Origin: Treponema sp.
GTDB taxonomy: Bacteria > Spirochaetota > Spirochaetia > Treponematales > Treponemataceae
Direction: 5' to 3'
NCBI GenBank assembly: GCA_016292805.1
Contig: JAEDFM010000006.1
Span: 11,097 to 75,096, forward strand
Length of the DNA stretch: 64,000 bases
Both the position numbers and the translations under genes were made by a program. The notes below the pieces were generated by a model, which made no database searches, was not told where the DNA came from, and worked only from the letters and a program-made list of their open reading frames with translations. Positions 28,270-35,610 of this stretch are shown here, one piece after another (position 1 is the stretch's first letter; every line of letters begins with the position of its first letter).

Positions 28270-29610
28270 ATGGTAATTTTAACATTGAACTGTGGTTCAT
28301 CATCTGCTAAATATCAGGTTTACGATTGGGATAACAAAGAAGTAATGGCTAACGGTGTTGTAGAACGCATTGGTATTGAAGGTTCTTGCATCACTCACAA
28401 AGCTAAAGGACAGAAAACAGAAATTGAATCTCCTTGTCCTACACACAAAGAAGCAATTGAATTAATTATTAAAGAAATTACTGACCCAGAAGTTGGTGTT
28501 ATTAAATCTATGGACGAAATTGGAGCTGTAGGTCACCGTGTACTTCATGGTGGTGAAAAGTTCACAAAATCAGTTCTTATTACTCCAGAAGTTTTAGACG
28601 GATTCAGAGAAGTTATTGACCTTGGTCCACTTCACATGCCAGCTAATATTATGGGTATTGAAGCTGCTCAGAAAGTTATGCCAAATATTCCACACGCTGC
28701 AGTTATGGATACAGCCTGGCACCAGACAATGCCGGAAGAAACATTTATGTATGCTATTCCTCGTGAATGGTACGAAAAATATGGTGCCCGCCGCTACGGT
28801 TTCCACGGAACATCATTCCTTTATACAGCAAAACGTGCTGCAGTTCTTTTAGGAAAAGATCCAAAAGACTGTAACATCATTATCTGTCACATTGGTAACG
28901 GTTCTTCTATGTGTGCTGTTAAGAATGGAGTTTGTTATGATACAACAATGGGTATTACTCCACTTGAAGGTCTTGTAATGGGAACTCGTTCTGGTGACTT
29001 AGACCCAGCTCTTCCATTCTATATCATGCGCAAAACAGGTATGAGTGCAGATGAAATGGATACAGCTTTGAACAAAAAATCAGGATGCCTTGGTATTACA
29101 ACAAAATACTCTGACCGCCGGGATATTGAAATTGATGCTGCAAAAGGTGATAAACTCTGTCAGCTTTCTATTGAAATGGAAGCTCTTCGCATTAAAAAAT
29201 ACATTGGTGCTTTTGCTGCTGAACTTGGCCGTGTAGATGCAATTGTATGGACAGCAGGTGTTGGTGAAAGAGGTCCTATTACTCGTATGAAGGCTTGCTC
29301 TGGTCTTGAAAACTACGGAATTAAGATTGATGCCCAGCGCAATGAATGGTCTTTCACAGGTAATGCTGAAACTTACATCCACGCTGACGATTCAAAAACA
29401 AAGATTTTCGTAATTCCAACTGATGAAGAATTAGTTATGACAGAAGATGCTTATGCTTTGATGAAAGGCACATACGATGTTCATACAAACTTCAAATATT
29501 CTTTCCAGGACAAGAATTATGTAAACAAAGCTCGTGAAGAAGGTCTTAAGGGCGATTTAGTAAAACGTCCTAATATTGGAAAGATTTTGGCCAGAGATTT
29601 ATTAAAATAA
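28270..29610 (+). CDS. ackA: Acetate kinase
   Basis: 446 residues (about 400 is usual). It transfers phosphate between acetyl phosphate and ADP, giving ATP in acetate fermentation. The ASKHA-fold motifs are intact: TLNCGSSSAKY at the N-terminus, VGHRVLHGGEKF, VMDTAWHQTMP, RRYGFHGTS and ICHIGNGSSM. The C-terminal end extends beyond the usual family end (about 40 residues, KYSFQDKNYVNKAREEG onward). No phosphotransacetylase gene is next to it. It is flanked by hairpin terminators and is probably a single-gene unit. Confidence 0.95.
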   Translation: MVILTLNCGSSSAKYQVYDWDNKEVMANGVVERIGIEGSCITHKAKGQKTEIESPCPTHKEAIELIIKEITDPEVGVIKSMDEIGAVGHRVLHGGEKFTKSVLITPEVLDGFREVIDLGPLHMPANIMGIEAAQKVMPNIPHAAVMDTAWHQTMPEETFMYAIPREWYEKYGARRYGFHGTSFLYTAKRAAVLLGKDPKDCNIIICHIGNGSSMCAVKNGVCYDTTMGITPLEGLVMGTRSGDLDPALPFYIMRKTGMSADEMDTALNKKSGCLGITTKYSDRRDIEIDAAKGDKLCQLSIEMEALRIKKYIGAFAAELGRVDAIVWTAGVGERGPITRMKACSGLENYGIKIDAQRNEWSFTGNAETYIHADDSKTKIFVIPTDEELVMTEDAYALMKGTYDVHTNFKYSFQDKNYVNKAREEGLKGDLVKRPNIGKILARDLLK

Positions 29611-29631
29611 TTTAAATTAGCTGACATTTAA

Positions 29632-29658
29632 GGAGTCCCCCCTAGGACTCCATTTTTG
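29632..29658 (+). terminator. Intrinsic terminator after ackA
   Basis: GGAGTCC (29632-29638) pairs with GGACTCC (29645-29651), followed by ATTTTTG. It lies 21 bp after the ackA stop codon. Confidence 0.8.
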
Positions 29659-29684
29659 TTTAACTTTATAATATATGGTATAAT
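29656..29684 (+). promoter_or_regulatory. Promoter of the GGDEF gene, nearly leaderless
   Basis: TTGTTT (29656-29661), 17 bp, perfect TATAAT (29679-29684). The expected start near 29690 lies only about 5 bases before the ATG at 29696, and no Shine-Dalgarno is present. A second TATAAT occurs at 29667-29672. Confidence 0.5.
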
Positions 29685-29695
29685 TTATAATTACG

Positions 29696-31651
29696 ATGAA
29701 GACTATTGCAGTTCTGATATACGATATAACAGTTGAATATCACATAACAGTTGTAGATGGCATACTTTCCTATTTTGATAATAAAAGAGATGTTTGTATG
29801 CTGATTGCACCTGTTAATGTTCCTCATGCTACAACTAATAAATACGATTATCAGTATTGGACAATTGTAGATGTTCTCAAAAACAAAGATGTTGATTCTG
29901 TAATTGTAGTTACCAATTCATTTACTCAGTACACAGAACTTGAAAAAATTACAAACGAATTAAAATGTCTTTTGCCAAAACCTATTATTTCTATTGCAAC
30001 TCCATTAAAACTTGAAACAAACAGCTATACATATTCAAATCCAGAAAATGCTTATAATCAGATTGTTGAACATCTTAAAACAAAACACAATCGTTCAAAA
30101 TTTGCATTTTTTAGTGGTGAGTTAAACGGAAGTCCAGATTCTGATGATCGTTTGAGAGCATTTAAAAAGGCTCTTAAAATACATGGCCTTAAGTACGATA
30201 AAAAGCTTGTTTTTCCAGGTGATTTTACACCAGCCTGTACATATGGTTATATAAAGGATCACTATAACTCCAAAGAAGATGTTCCATTTGATGTTTTGTT
30301 GTGCGCCAATGATTATATGGCTGTGGGAGCTATAGGCAGTTTTGGAGAGCAGGGAATAAAGGTTCCTGAAGATGTTTGTGTCATTGGTTTTGATGATGCT
30401 GCAATTGCAACAAGTGTTGCTCCTGCAGTAACTACAGTCAATCAGCATATTTTTGAATCTGGGGTAAAAGCCGGAGAGTTAGCATTTAAGGCAGCTAATG
30501 GCGAAAAAATTCCTAAGATGGTCTCTGTTGATTCAGTTCCTGTGTATCGCCAGTCTTGTGGTTGTCTGTGTAAGCCTGTTCAAATGGATGAATCTTATGA
30601 GCAGACTACAAAGTATTATGATGTTCCTCATTTCAGAAGAAGTAGTTTTAATTTATTTGATAATGCCCTGGGTGATATGTCTACAATCCTTCATATGCTT
30701 AATATGTCAGATACTGTAGTTGATTTCGATGATTACTTTGATACTCTGGTTCAAAATCTTCACTTAGCTTTTATTCAGTATTTTGCAGCTTGTTTTTACA
30801 GTAAGCCAAAAAAAGTAAATCCTTCTGATGATTTTGAAGTTCCTAAAACTGCAAAGTTAATGCTTTTGTATGATGAAATGAAAGATGTTAAGGAAAACTA
30901 CTTTGATATAGATGGAATTAAATTTAATACAGAAGAAGGATTGCTTCCACATGGTATTAAAGGTCCAACAGCAGGGATTTATTATATTCTTCCAATCTCA
31001 TTACAGAACATAAATTACGGTTATCTTATCTGTAAGATACCAATGAATAAATACACTGTATATGAAATTTATTTAAAGGTATTCATTAATACTATGATTC
31101 ATGCTTATGAACGCACCGTTAATTCTGAACAGGTGATTCAGCTTATAAATGCTAAGCAGAAAACAGAAAAAATTGCCCTTACAGATGAACTTACAAAAGT
31201 TTTGAACCGTCGTGGATTCTTTAGTGTAGCCCAGAAGCAGTTGACAGCATCAAAACTCAACAATAATAAAGGCTGTGTTTTCTTCTGTGATATGGATGGC
31301 CTGAAAAAAATTAATGATACTTATGGTCATAATACTGGAGATATGGCTATAAAAGTTATGGCACAGGCTATTTCAAAAGCATGTCGTTCTACAGATATTG
31401 TTGGCCGTCTTAGTGGTGATGAATTTGCACTTTTGGCTCCAGGCTTTGAAATCAATAGAGTGCCGGAACTGCGAAGTAAAATTGAAAAACTGTGCGAAAC
31501 CCTTTCTAAAAAAGAAAACCTTCCTGTTGTAGTTTCTATGAGTATGGGTTGTTCTGAATTTTCTGCAGATAAAACCGATATTAATAAATTACTTTTAGAA
31601 GCTGATAATGATTTGTATAACGAAAAACGGATTAAACATTCTCAACAGTAA
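29696..31651 (+). CDS. LacI-type sugar-receptor domain fused to a diguanylate cyclase
   Basis: 651 residues, no signal peptide and no membrane helix. Residues about 1-285 match the periplasmic-binding-protein-like core of LacI/GalR regulators (IAVLIYDITVEYHITVVDGIL, LLCANDYMAVGAIGSFGEQGIKVPEDVCVIGFDD, VTTVNQHIFESG) but the DNA-binding helix-turn-helix is absent. A linker domain of about 200 residues follows. Residues about 490-651 are a GGDEF domain: DELTKVLNRRGF, FCDMDGLKKINDTYGH and the active loop as SGDEF (about 572-576), with the inhibitory RxxD (RSTD) five residues before it. It should make c-di-GMP in response to a cytoplasmic ligand, perhaps a sugar. It precedes a chemoreceptor gene. 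Confidence 0.85.
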   Translation: MKTIAVLIYDITVEYHITVVDGILSYFDNKRDVCMLIAPVNVPHATTNKYDYQYWTIVDVLKNKDVDSVIVVTNSFTQYTELEKITNELKCLLPKPIISIATPLKLETNSYTYSNPENAYNQIVEHLKTKHNRSKFAFFSGELNGSPDSDDRLRAFKKALKIHGLKYDKKLVFPGDFTPACTYGYIKDHYNSKEDVPFDVLLCANDYMAVGAIGSFGEQGIKVPEDVCVIGFDDAAIATSVAPAVTTVNQHIFESGVKAGELAFKAANGEKIPKMVSVDSVPVYRQSCGCLCKPVQMDESYEQTTKYYDVPHFRRSSFNLFDNALGDMSTILHMLNMSDTVVDFDDYFDTLVQNLHLAFIQYFAACFYSKPKKVNPSDDFEVPKTAKLMLLYDEMKDVKENYFDIDGIKFNTEEGLLPHGIKGPTAGIYYILPISLQNINYGYLICKIPMNKYTVYEIYLKVFINTMIHAYERTVNSEQVIQLINAKQKTEKIALTDELTKVLNRRGFFSVAQKQLTASKLNNNKGCVFFCDMDGLKKINDTYGHNTGDMAIKVMAQAISKACRSTDIVGRLSGDEFALLAPGFEINRVPELRSKIEKLCETLSKKENLPVVVSMSMGCSEFSADKTDINKLLLEADNDLYNEKRIKHSQQ

Positions 31652-31704
31652 CAAATTAAAAGAAAAATTTTCATAAATTCAATTTTGAGAGTAAAATAGA
31701 AATT

Positions 31705-33906
31705 ATGAGAAATTTAAAAAGAAGTATTTTATTTGTTTTATTTTTTGTGTGTTTGATTTCTGGTGTTTTTGCAAAATCTAAACCTATTCCTATGAATGCT
31801 GCGTGGAAATATCATGCAGGTGATAACAAGCAGTGGGCTAAGCCTGATTTTGATGATTCAGGTTGGACCATAACTGATATTCCAGGTACACTTCGTGGCG
31901 ATTCAACTCGATTTTTCTGGCTCCGTGCAAATATTGAAATTCCACGTCAGTATGCAAATGATGATGTTGTATATGTTGAATTTGGACCAACAACTGGTTC
32001 CTTTGAAATCTACTGTAACGGAAATTTTGCAGGAAATCACGGTTCTATTGAACCAAAAGCCAGCATTTGTCGAGTAGAGAATACCGTAGTAGGGTTCCCT
32101 TCAAGTTCTATTATCAATGGAAAGATTCCAGTTGCGCTCCGCGTAAAAACAAATGCAGACTGTTGTACTTTTGCAAAGTTTAATTTTATAGATCAGGGCT
32201 ATTATAATTTCTGCCGTATTTACTCAACCTTCCTAAACTCTACTGTTTATTACATGATGGCTGCTGTATGTCTATTCCTGGGATTGTACTTCCTGTTCCA
32301 GGTTGTAACAGACCGAAAAGATAAAGCCAGTACATGGTTCAGTATTACATTGCTTACAATTGCAATCTACTTCTATGATATGGCGTCGCCAGTATTATTC
32401 ATGCCATTCTCTGTGCAGCTGGCTTTGTCTCGTGTATGTTTGCTTTACAGTATTGGATTCCTTGTATTGTTCTTGCGTCAGTTCTTTAAGCTTAATGTTA
32501 AGATTCCACGAATCGTTATTGGCGTAATTATGATTCTCTTTACAATCCTTTATTTAATCAGTATTCCAAATATGGCATTCCAGGATACTCTCTTTACACT
32601 TTCTCTTTTACCAGTGTTCAGTGGAATCATCTATATTTATATAATTCTTGCTCGTGCAAAGAAGCAGAAAAAAGCTTATGCAGGTGTAATGATTATTGGT
32701 ATTTCTGTAGCAATGCTTTTTGGTGTTTATGATATTGTTTACCAGGTAATGGGAAAAAGACCTTTTGCATGGCTGCAGGGTTTTGCTTTCTTCTTTATTG
32801 ATCTTACAATGTACATTGTTGTTTCTATTGATAATATGCGCAATAAAAGTCAAATCAGCGAGTTTGTTATTACAACAACTGATCAGAAAGAAAAGCTTAA
32901 TGTGATTATTTCCAATGCTGCAAATCTTTCTGCGGAAACAATGGAAATTGCAAAAATTCTTAATGATTCTGTTATTCAGGTTTCTGAGGCTGCAAATGAA
33001 TCTGCGGCAAAAGCAAATGAAATTGGTAATTTTATTGCAAAGCAGAATGAGGCAGTAAGCAGTACCTCTAATGCAGTTGGAAATCTGGTAACATCACTTA
33101 GTAGTATTAAGGCAGAACTTCAGAATGAAAACGAAGTTGTGGAAACTGCTGTAAGTGAAACTAAGAATATGATTGATGGAGTAAATCAGGTTGCCGCTGG
33201 TATTGAAAATGCCGCTAACTTTGCAAATTCTCTTGGCGAACTTACAGAGAAGACAAATGAAGATGTACGCCAGCTTGTAAAAATCATGAATTCAATCCAT
33301 GATTCATCAAAAGAAATTCAGAGTATTGTACATATTGTTAATGCTTTCTCTGAAAAAACAAATATGCTGGCTATGAATGCTTCTATTGAAGCTGCACATT
33401 CAGGAGCTGCAGGAAAGGGTTTTGCTGTAATTGCTAAGGAAATTAAAAATCTTGCTGTTTCAAGTGAAACTCAGGTTGATAAAATTAATGATATTGTTTC
33501 AACAATTGAAGGCAATATTTCTACAGGTTTACAGTTCAGTATTAATGTGCGTGATGCTCTACAGAAGGTTTCTGATGAAGCTAAAGGTACATCAGAAATA
33601 GTTAATGAATCGGTACAGAGTCTTGAAGTTCAGCGTCAGGCTGGTGTTCGTATTACAGAAGCTTCTAATGCCATGTCTAATTCTGCTAATCATGTAGAAC
33701 AGGAAGCTTTGCAGCAGTATAACTATTCTCAGCAGGTTACAGAAATTATGGATGAACTTGCGGGAATTTCTGGAAAAGCTACTGATGCGGTAAACGAAAT
33801 TATCAACAACAATAATGAACTTACAGAACAGACAACAGCACTTCAGGATCTTGCACGCCGTGCAAAAGAAGCTGCAGAACAGCTTAATGCATTGATTAAC
33901 AGTTAA
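31705..33906 (+). CDS. Chemoreceptor with 7TM sensor (7TMR-DISM-like) and MCP domain
   Basis: 733 residues. A signal peptide (VLFFVCLISGVFA) precedes an extracytoplasmic domain (about 25-170) resembling the beta-galactosidase jelly roll (WAKPDFDDSGWTITDIPG). About seven membrane helices follow (about 180-385). The cytoplasmic part is a long coiled coil with the conserved chemotaxis hairpin TNMLAMNASIEAAHSGAAGKGFAVIAKEIKNLA written in the usual order (about 550-585). It should signal to CheA. No C-terminal CheR-docking pentapeptide is seen. The jelly roll suggests a sugar ligand, which is inference. Confidence 0.87.
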   Translation: MRNLKRSILFVLFFVCLISGVFAKSKPIPMNAAWKYHAGDNKQWAKPDFDDSGWTITDIPGTLRGDSTRFFWLRANIEIPRQYANDDVVYVEFGPTTGSFEIYCNGNFAGNHGSIEPKASICRVENTVVGFPSSSIINGKIPVALRVKTNADCCTFAKFNFIDQGYYNFCRIYSTFLNSTVYYMMAAVCLFLGLYFLFQVVTDRKDKASTWFSITLLTIAIYFYDMASPVLFMPFSVQLALSRVCLLYSIGFLVLFLRQFFKLNVKIPRIVIGVIMILFTILYLISIPNMAFQDTLFTLSLLPVFSGIIYIYIILARAKKQKKAYAGVMIIGISVAMLFGVYDIVYQVMGKRPFAWLQGFAFFFIDLTMYIVVSIDNMRNKSQISEFVITTTDQKEKLNVIISNAANLSAETMEIAKILNDSVIQVSEAANESAAKANEIGNFIAKQNEAVSSTSNAVGNLVTSLSSIKAELQNENEVVETAVSETKNMIDGVNQVAAGIENAANFANSLGELTEKTNEDVRQLVKIMNSIHDSSKEIQSIVHIVNAFSEKTNMLAMNASIEAAHSGAAGKGFAVIAKEIKNLAVSSETQVDKINDIVSTIEGNISTGLQFSINVRDALQKVSDEAKGTSEIVNESVQSLEVQRQAGVRITEASNAMSNSANHVEQEALQQYNYSQQVTEIMDELAGISGKATDAVNEIINNNNELTEQTTALQDLARRAKEAAEQLNALINS

Positions 33907-33907
33907 C

Positions 33908-33935
33908 TTGACTAAAATGAATAAATATACATAAT
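33908..33935 (+). promoter_or_regulatory. argD promoter
   Basis: TTGACT (33908-33913), 16 bp, CATAAT (33930-33935); both differ from consensus by one base. The -10 lies between two ARG-box-like operators, so bound repressor would cover it. Confidence 0.55.
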
Positions 33936-33952
33936 ATTTGTATATTTATTCA
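33918..33952. promoter_or_regulatory. Double ArgR-type operator (two ARG boxes, 21 bp apart)
   Basis: Box 1 TGAATAAATATACA (33918-33931) and box 2 TGTATATTTATTCA (33939-33952) each match 13 of 14 positions of TGAATWWWWATTCA and are inverted copies of each other. They repeat at exactly 21 bp, the spacing of tandem ARG boxes bound by an ArgR hexamer. They overlap the promoter of the aminotransferase gene and end 13 bases before its ATG. Confidence 0.7.
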
Positions 33953-33965
33953 TCCGAGGTGAAAT

Positions 33966-35138
33966 ATGGAAAAACTCGTTGTAAACAACTACGGTTCGTT
34001 TGATGTAACTTTTGCTAAAGGTAAAAGTGCAACTATGTGGGATGTAAATGGTAAAAAGTACATCGACTTTATTGCTGGTATTGGTGTTAACTGTTTAGGA
34101 CACAGCTATAAGCCATTGGTCAAGGCTGTAAGCAAACAGGCTGCCCGTCAGATCCATATTTCAAACTACTTTTTTTCTGACATTGGTGTTGATTTTGCTA
34201 CAAACCTTTTAAAGATTACAGGTTTTGAACATGCATACTTTGGAAACTCTGGTGCAGAAGCAAATGAAGCTGCTATTAAACTGGCAAGAAAATATGGTCA
34301 GCTCAATGGTGGTGCAAAAAGAAAGACAATCGTAACTCTGGAAAATTCTTTCCACGGTAGAACATTGGCAACTTTGACTGCAACAGGTCAGGATAAGTTC
34401 CATCCAGAATGCTTTGCTCCTTATCCAGAGGGATTTAAAACAATTAAAGCTAACGACTTTGAAGCACTTAAAGGTGCCTTTGATGATACTACTGCGGCAT
34501 TGTTTATGGAGCCAATTCAGGGGGAAGGGGGAGTAAATCTTCTTAATCTTGAATGGGCAAAAGCTGCTGCCGATGCTGCCCACGCTGCCGGTGCTATTGT
34601 TATGTGTGATGAAGTTCAGACTGGTGTTGGTCGTACAGGAACTTTCCTTGCTTCTGACTGGCTTGGAATTAATCCTGAAGTTGTAACTTTGGCAAAGGGT
34701 ATTGCAGCAGGTGTTCCTATGGGAGCATGTTTGTTCCGTGGTAAGGCTGCTGATGTATTTGTTGCAGGTGACCATCAGTCAACTTTTGCAGGAAATCCAT
34801 TGGCTTGTTCTGCAGGTCTTGTTGTTCTTGATACAGTTTCAGATCCAGATTTCTTAGACAGAGTAAACTATGCCGGAGATTACATCCGCGGTAAAATTAC
34901 CAGCTGGAACCTCCCAATTGTAAAAGATGTTCGCGGTAAAGGTTTAATGATTGGTACTCAGATTGACCCTTCTGTAAAACCTTTCGACATTGAAGTAAAA
35001 TGTCTTGAAAAAGGTCTCTGTACAACTACAGCCGGTGCCGATGTAGTTCGCTTCCTTCCACCTTTAGTAATTTCCGACAAAGAAATTGACGAAGGCCTTG
35101 CAATTTACAAGGAAGTATTGGAATCGTTCTGCAAGTAG
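33966..35138 (+). CDS. argD: Acetylornithine aminotransferase
   Basis: 390 residues, class III PLP aminotransferase. The PLP lysine is in VVTLAKGIAAGVPMGACLF (about residue 243), the cofactor Asp in VMCDEVQTGVGRTG, and FGNSGAEANEAAIKLAR is the phosphate-binding region. It converts N-acetylglutamate semialdehyde to N-acetylornithine in arginine synthesis. Class III enzymes are hard to separate by sequence, but the paired ARG boxes over its promoter support this one. Ribosome binding site GAGGTGA lies 6 bases before the ATG. No other arg gene is next to it. Confidence 0.88.
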   Translation: MEKLVVNNYGSFDVTFAKGKSATMWDVNGKKYIDFIAGIGVNCLGHSYKPLVKAVSKQAARQIHISNYFFSDIGVDFATNLLKITGFEHAYFGNSGAEANEAAIKLARKYGQLNGGAKRKTIVTLENSFHGRTLATLTATGQDKFHPECFAPYPEGFKTIKANDFEALKGAFDDTTAALFMEPIQGEGGVNLLNLEWAKAAADAAHAAGAIVMCDEVQTGVGRTGTFLASDWLGINPEVVTLAKGIAAGVPMGACLFRGKAADVFVAGDHQSTFAGNPLACSAGLVVLDTVSDPDFLDRVNYAGDYIRGKITSWNLPIVKDVRGKGLMIGTQIDPSVKPFDIEVKCLEKGLCTTTAGADVVRFLPPLVISDKEIDEGLAIYKEVLESFCK

Positions 35139-35196
35139 AATTAAGAATGAAGAATGAAAGAATAGGGATGTAAATTGTTCGGGAGATTTTCTGTGA

Positions 35197-35329
35197 GCGG
35201 AAGGTTTCCCGAGAGTGGAGAAAAGACCAAAAAGTCATTCTACGGTTTGAGCGAGCCCTCGCTTCAAGCGGCGCTACCCGTAGCCCTGACTTTTTCGGGA
35301 TTTTCGCAACGGTAGGGAAGCCTTCTGCG
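35197..35329. repeat. 133-bp imperfect palindrome (structured element) before leuA
   Basis: Nested arms: GCGGAAGGTTTCCC (35197-35210) with GGGAAGCCTTCTGCG (35315-35329); AAAAAGTCA (35229-35237) with TGACTTTTT (35287-35295); CTACGG (35240-35245) with CCGTAG (35278-35283); and an inner hairpin GAGCGAG/CTCGCTT (35249-35264). It is richer in GC than its surroundings. It fills most of the 233 bp between the argD stop and the leuA promoter. It looks like a palindromic mobile repeat or structured RNA; no second copy was seen in the window. Confidence 0.6.
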
Positions 35330-35371
35330 ACACTGTAAAGAAGTGTAAATAATTGTAGGTAATACCTATTA

Positions 35372-35400
35372 TTGACATTTAAGTTGTATATAAATATATT
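35372..35400 (+). promoter_or_regulatory. leu leader / leuA promoter
   Basis: Perfect TTGACA (35372-35377), 17 bp, TATATT (35395-35400). The predicted start near 35407 lies 2 bases before the leader-peptide ATG at 35409, so the leader would be translated from a nearly leaderless transcript. Confidence 0.7.
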
Positions 35401-35408
35401 AAATATAT

Positions 35409-35456
35409 ATGAAATACTTATCACTACTACTACTATCTCTATTTTCTCAAAGATAA
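35409..35456 (+). CDS. leuL: Leucine leader peptide (attenuator)
   Basis: A 15-codon reading frame, MKYLSLLLLSLFSQR then TAA. Six of 15 residues are Leu, four of them consecutive, coded TTA once and CTA five times; CTA is uncommon in the genes around it. It starts just after a consensus promoter and ends 51 bases before an intrinsic terminator that precedes leuA. This is the classical layout in which ribosome stalling at Leu codons during leucine shortage prevents termination. CACTAC in the Leu run (35422-35427) can pair with GTAGTG (35469-35474), a candidate switch stem. No Shine-Dalgarno is present, in line with a leaderless start. Confidence 0.75.
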   Translation: MKYLSLLLLSLFSQR

Positions 35457-35507
35457 CCGTAACTGAAGGTAGTGTGTATTTTTATAAATTAAATTAGAAA
35501 TTACAAA

Positions 35508-35539
35508 GACCTGTCGCAGTTGCGGCGGGTCTTTTTTTT
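35508..35539 (+). terminator. Attenuator terminator of leuA
   Basis: GACCTGTCGC (35508-35517) pairs with GCGGCGGGTC (35522-35531) around AGTT, followed by eight T (35532-35539). The 5' arm ACCTGTCG (35509-35516) is also perfectly complementary to CGACAGGT (35578-35585) downstream, an alternative fold. It lies between the leucine leader peptide and leuA. Confidence 0.82.
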
Positions 35540-35610
35540 GCATTTCAGTAAGCAGATATGCAAAGGAACCTGAAAAACGACAGGTTAGTGTAATTTATGC
35601 GAGGTTAAAA

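Noticed and set aside
34209..34775. 188-codon minus-strand frame inside argD
   Set aside because: Antisense of a clearly real gene, no family resemblance, rich in Cys/Ser/Asn as expected from antisense reading.
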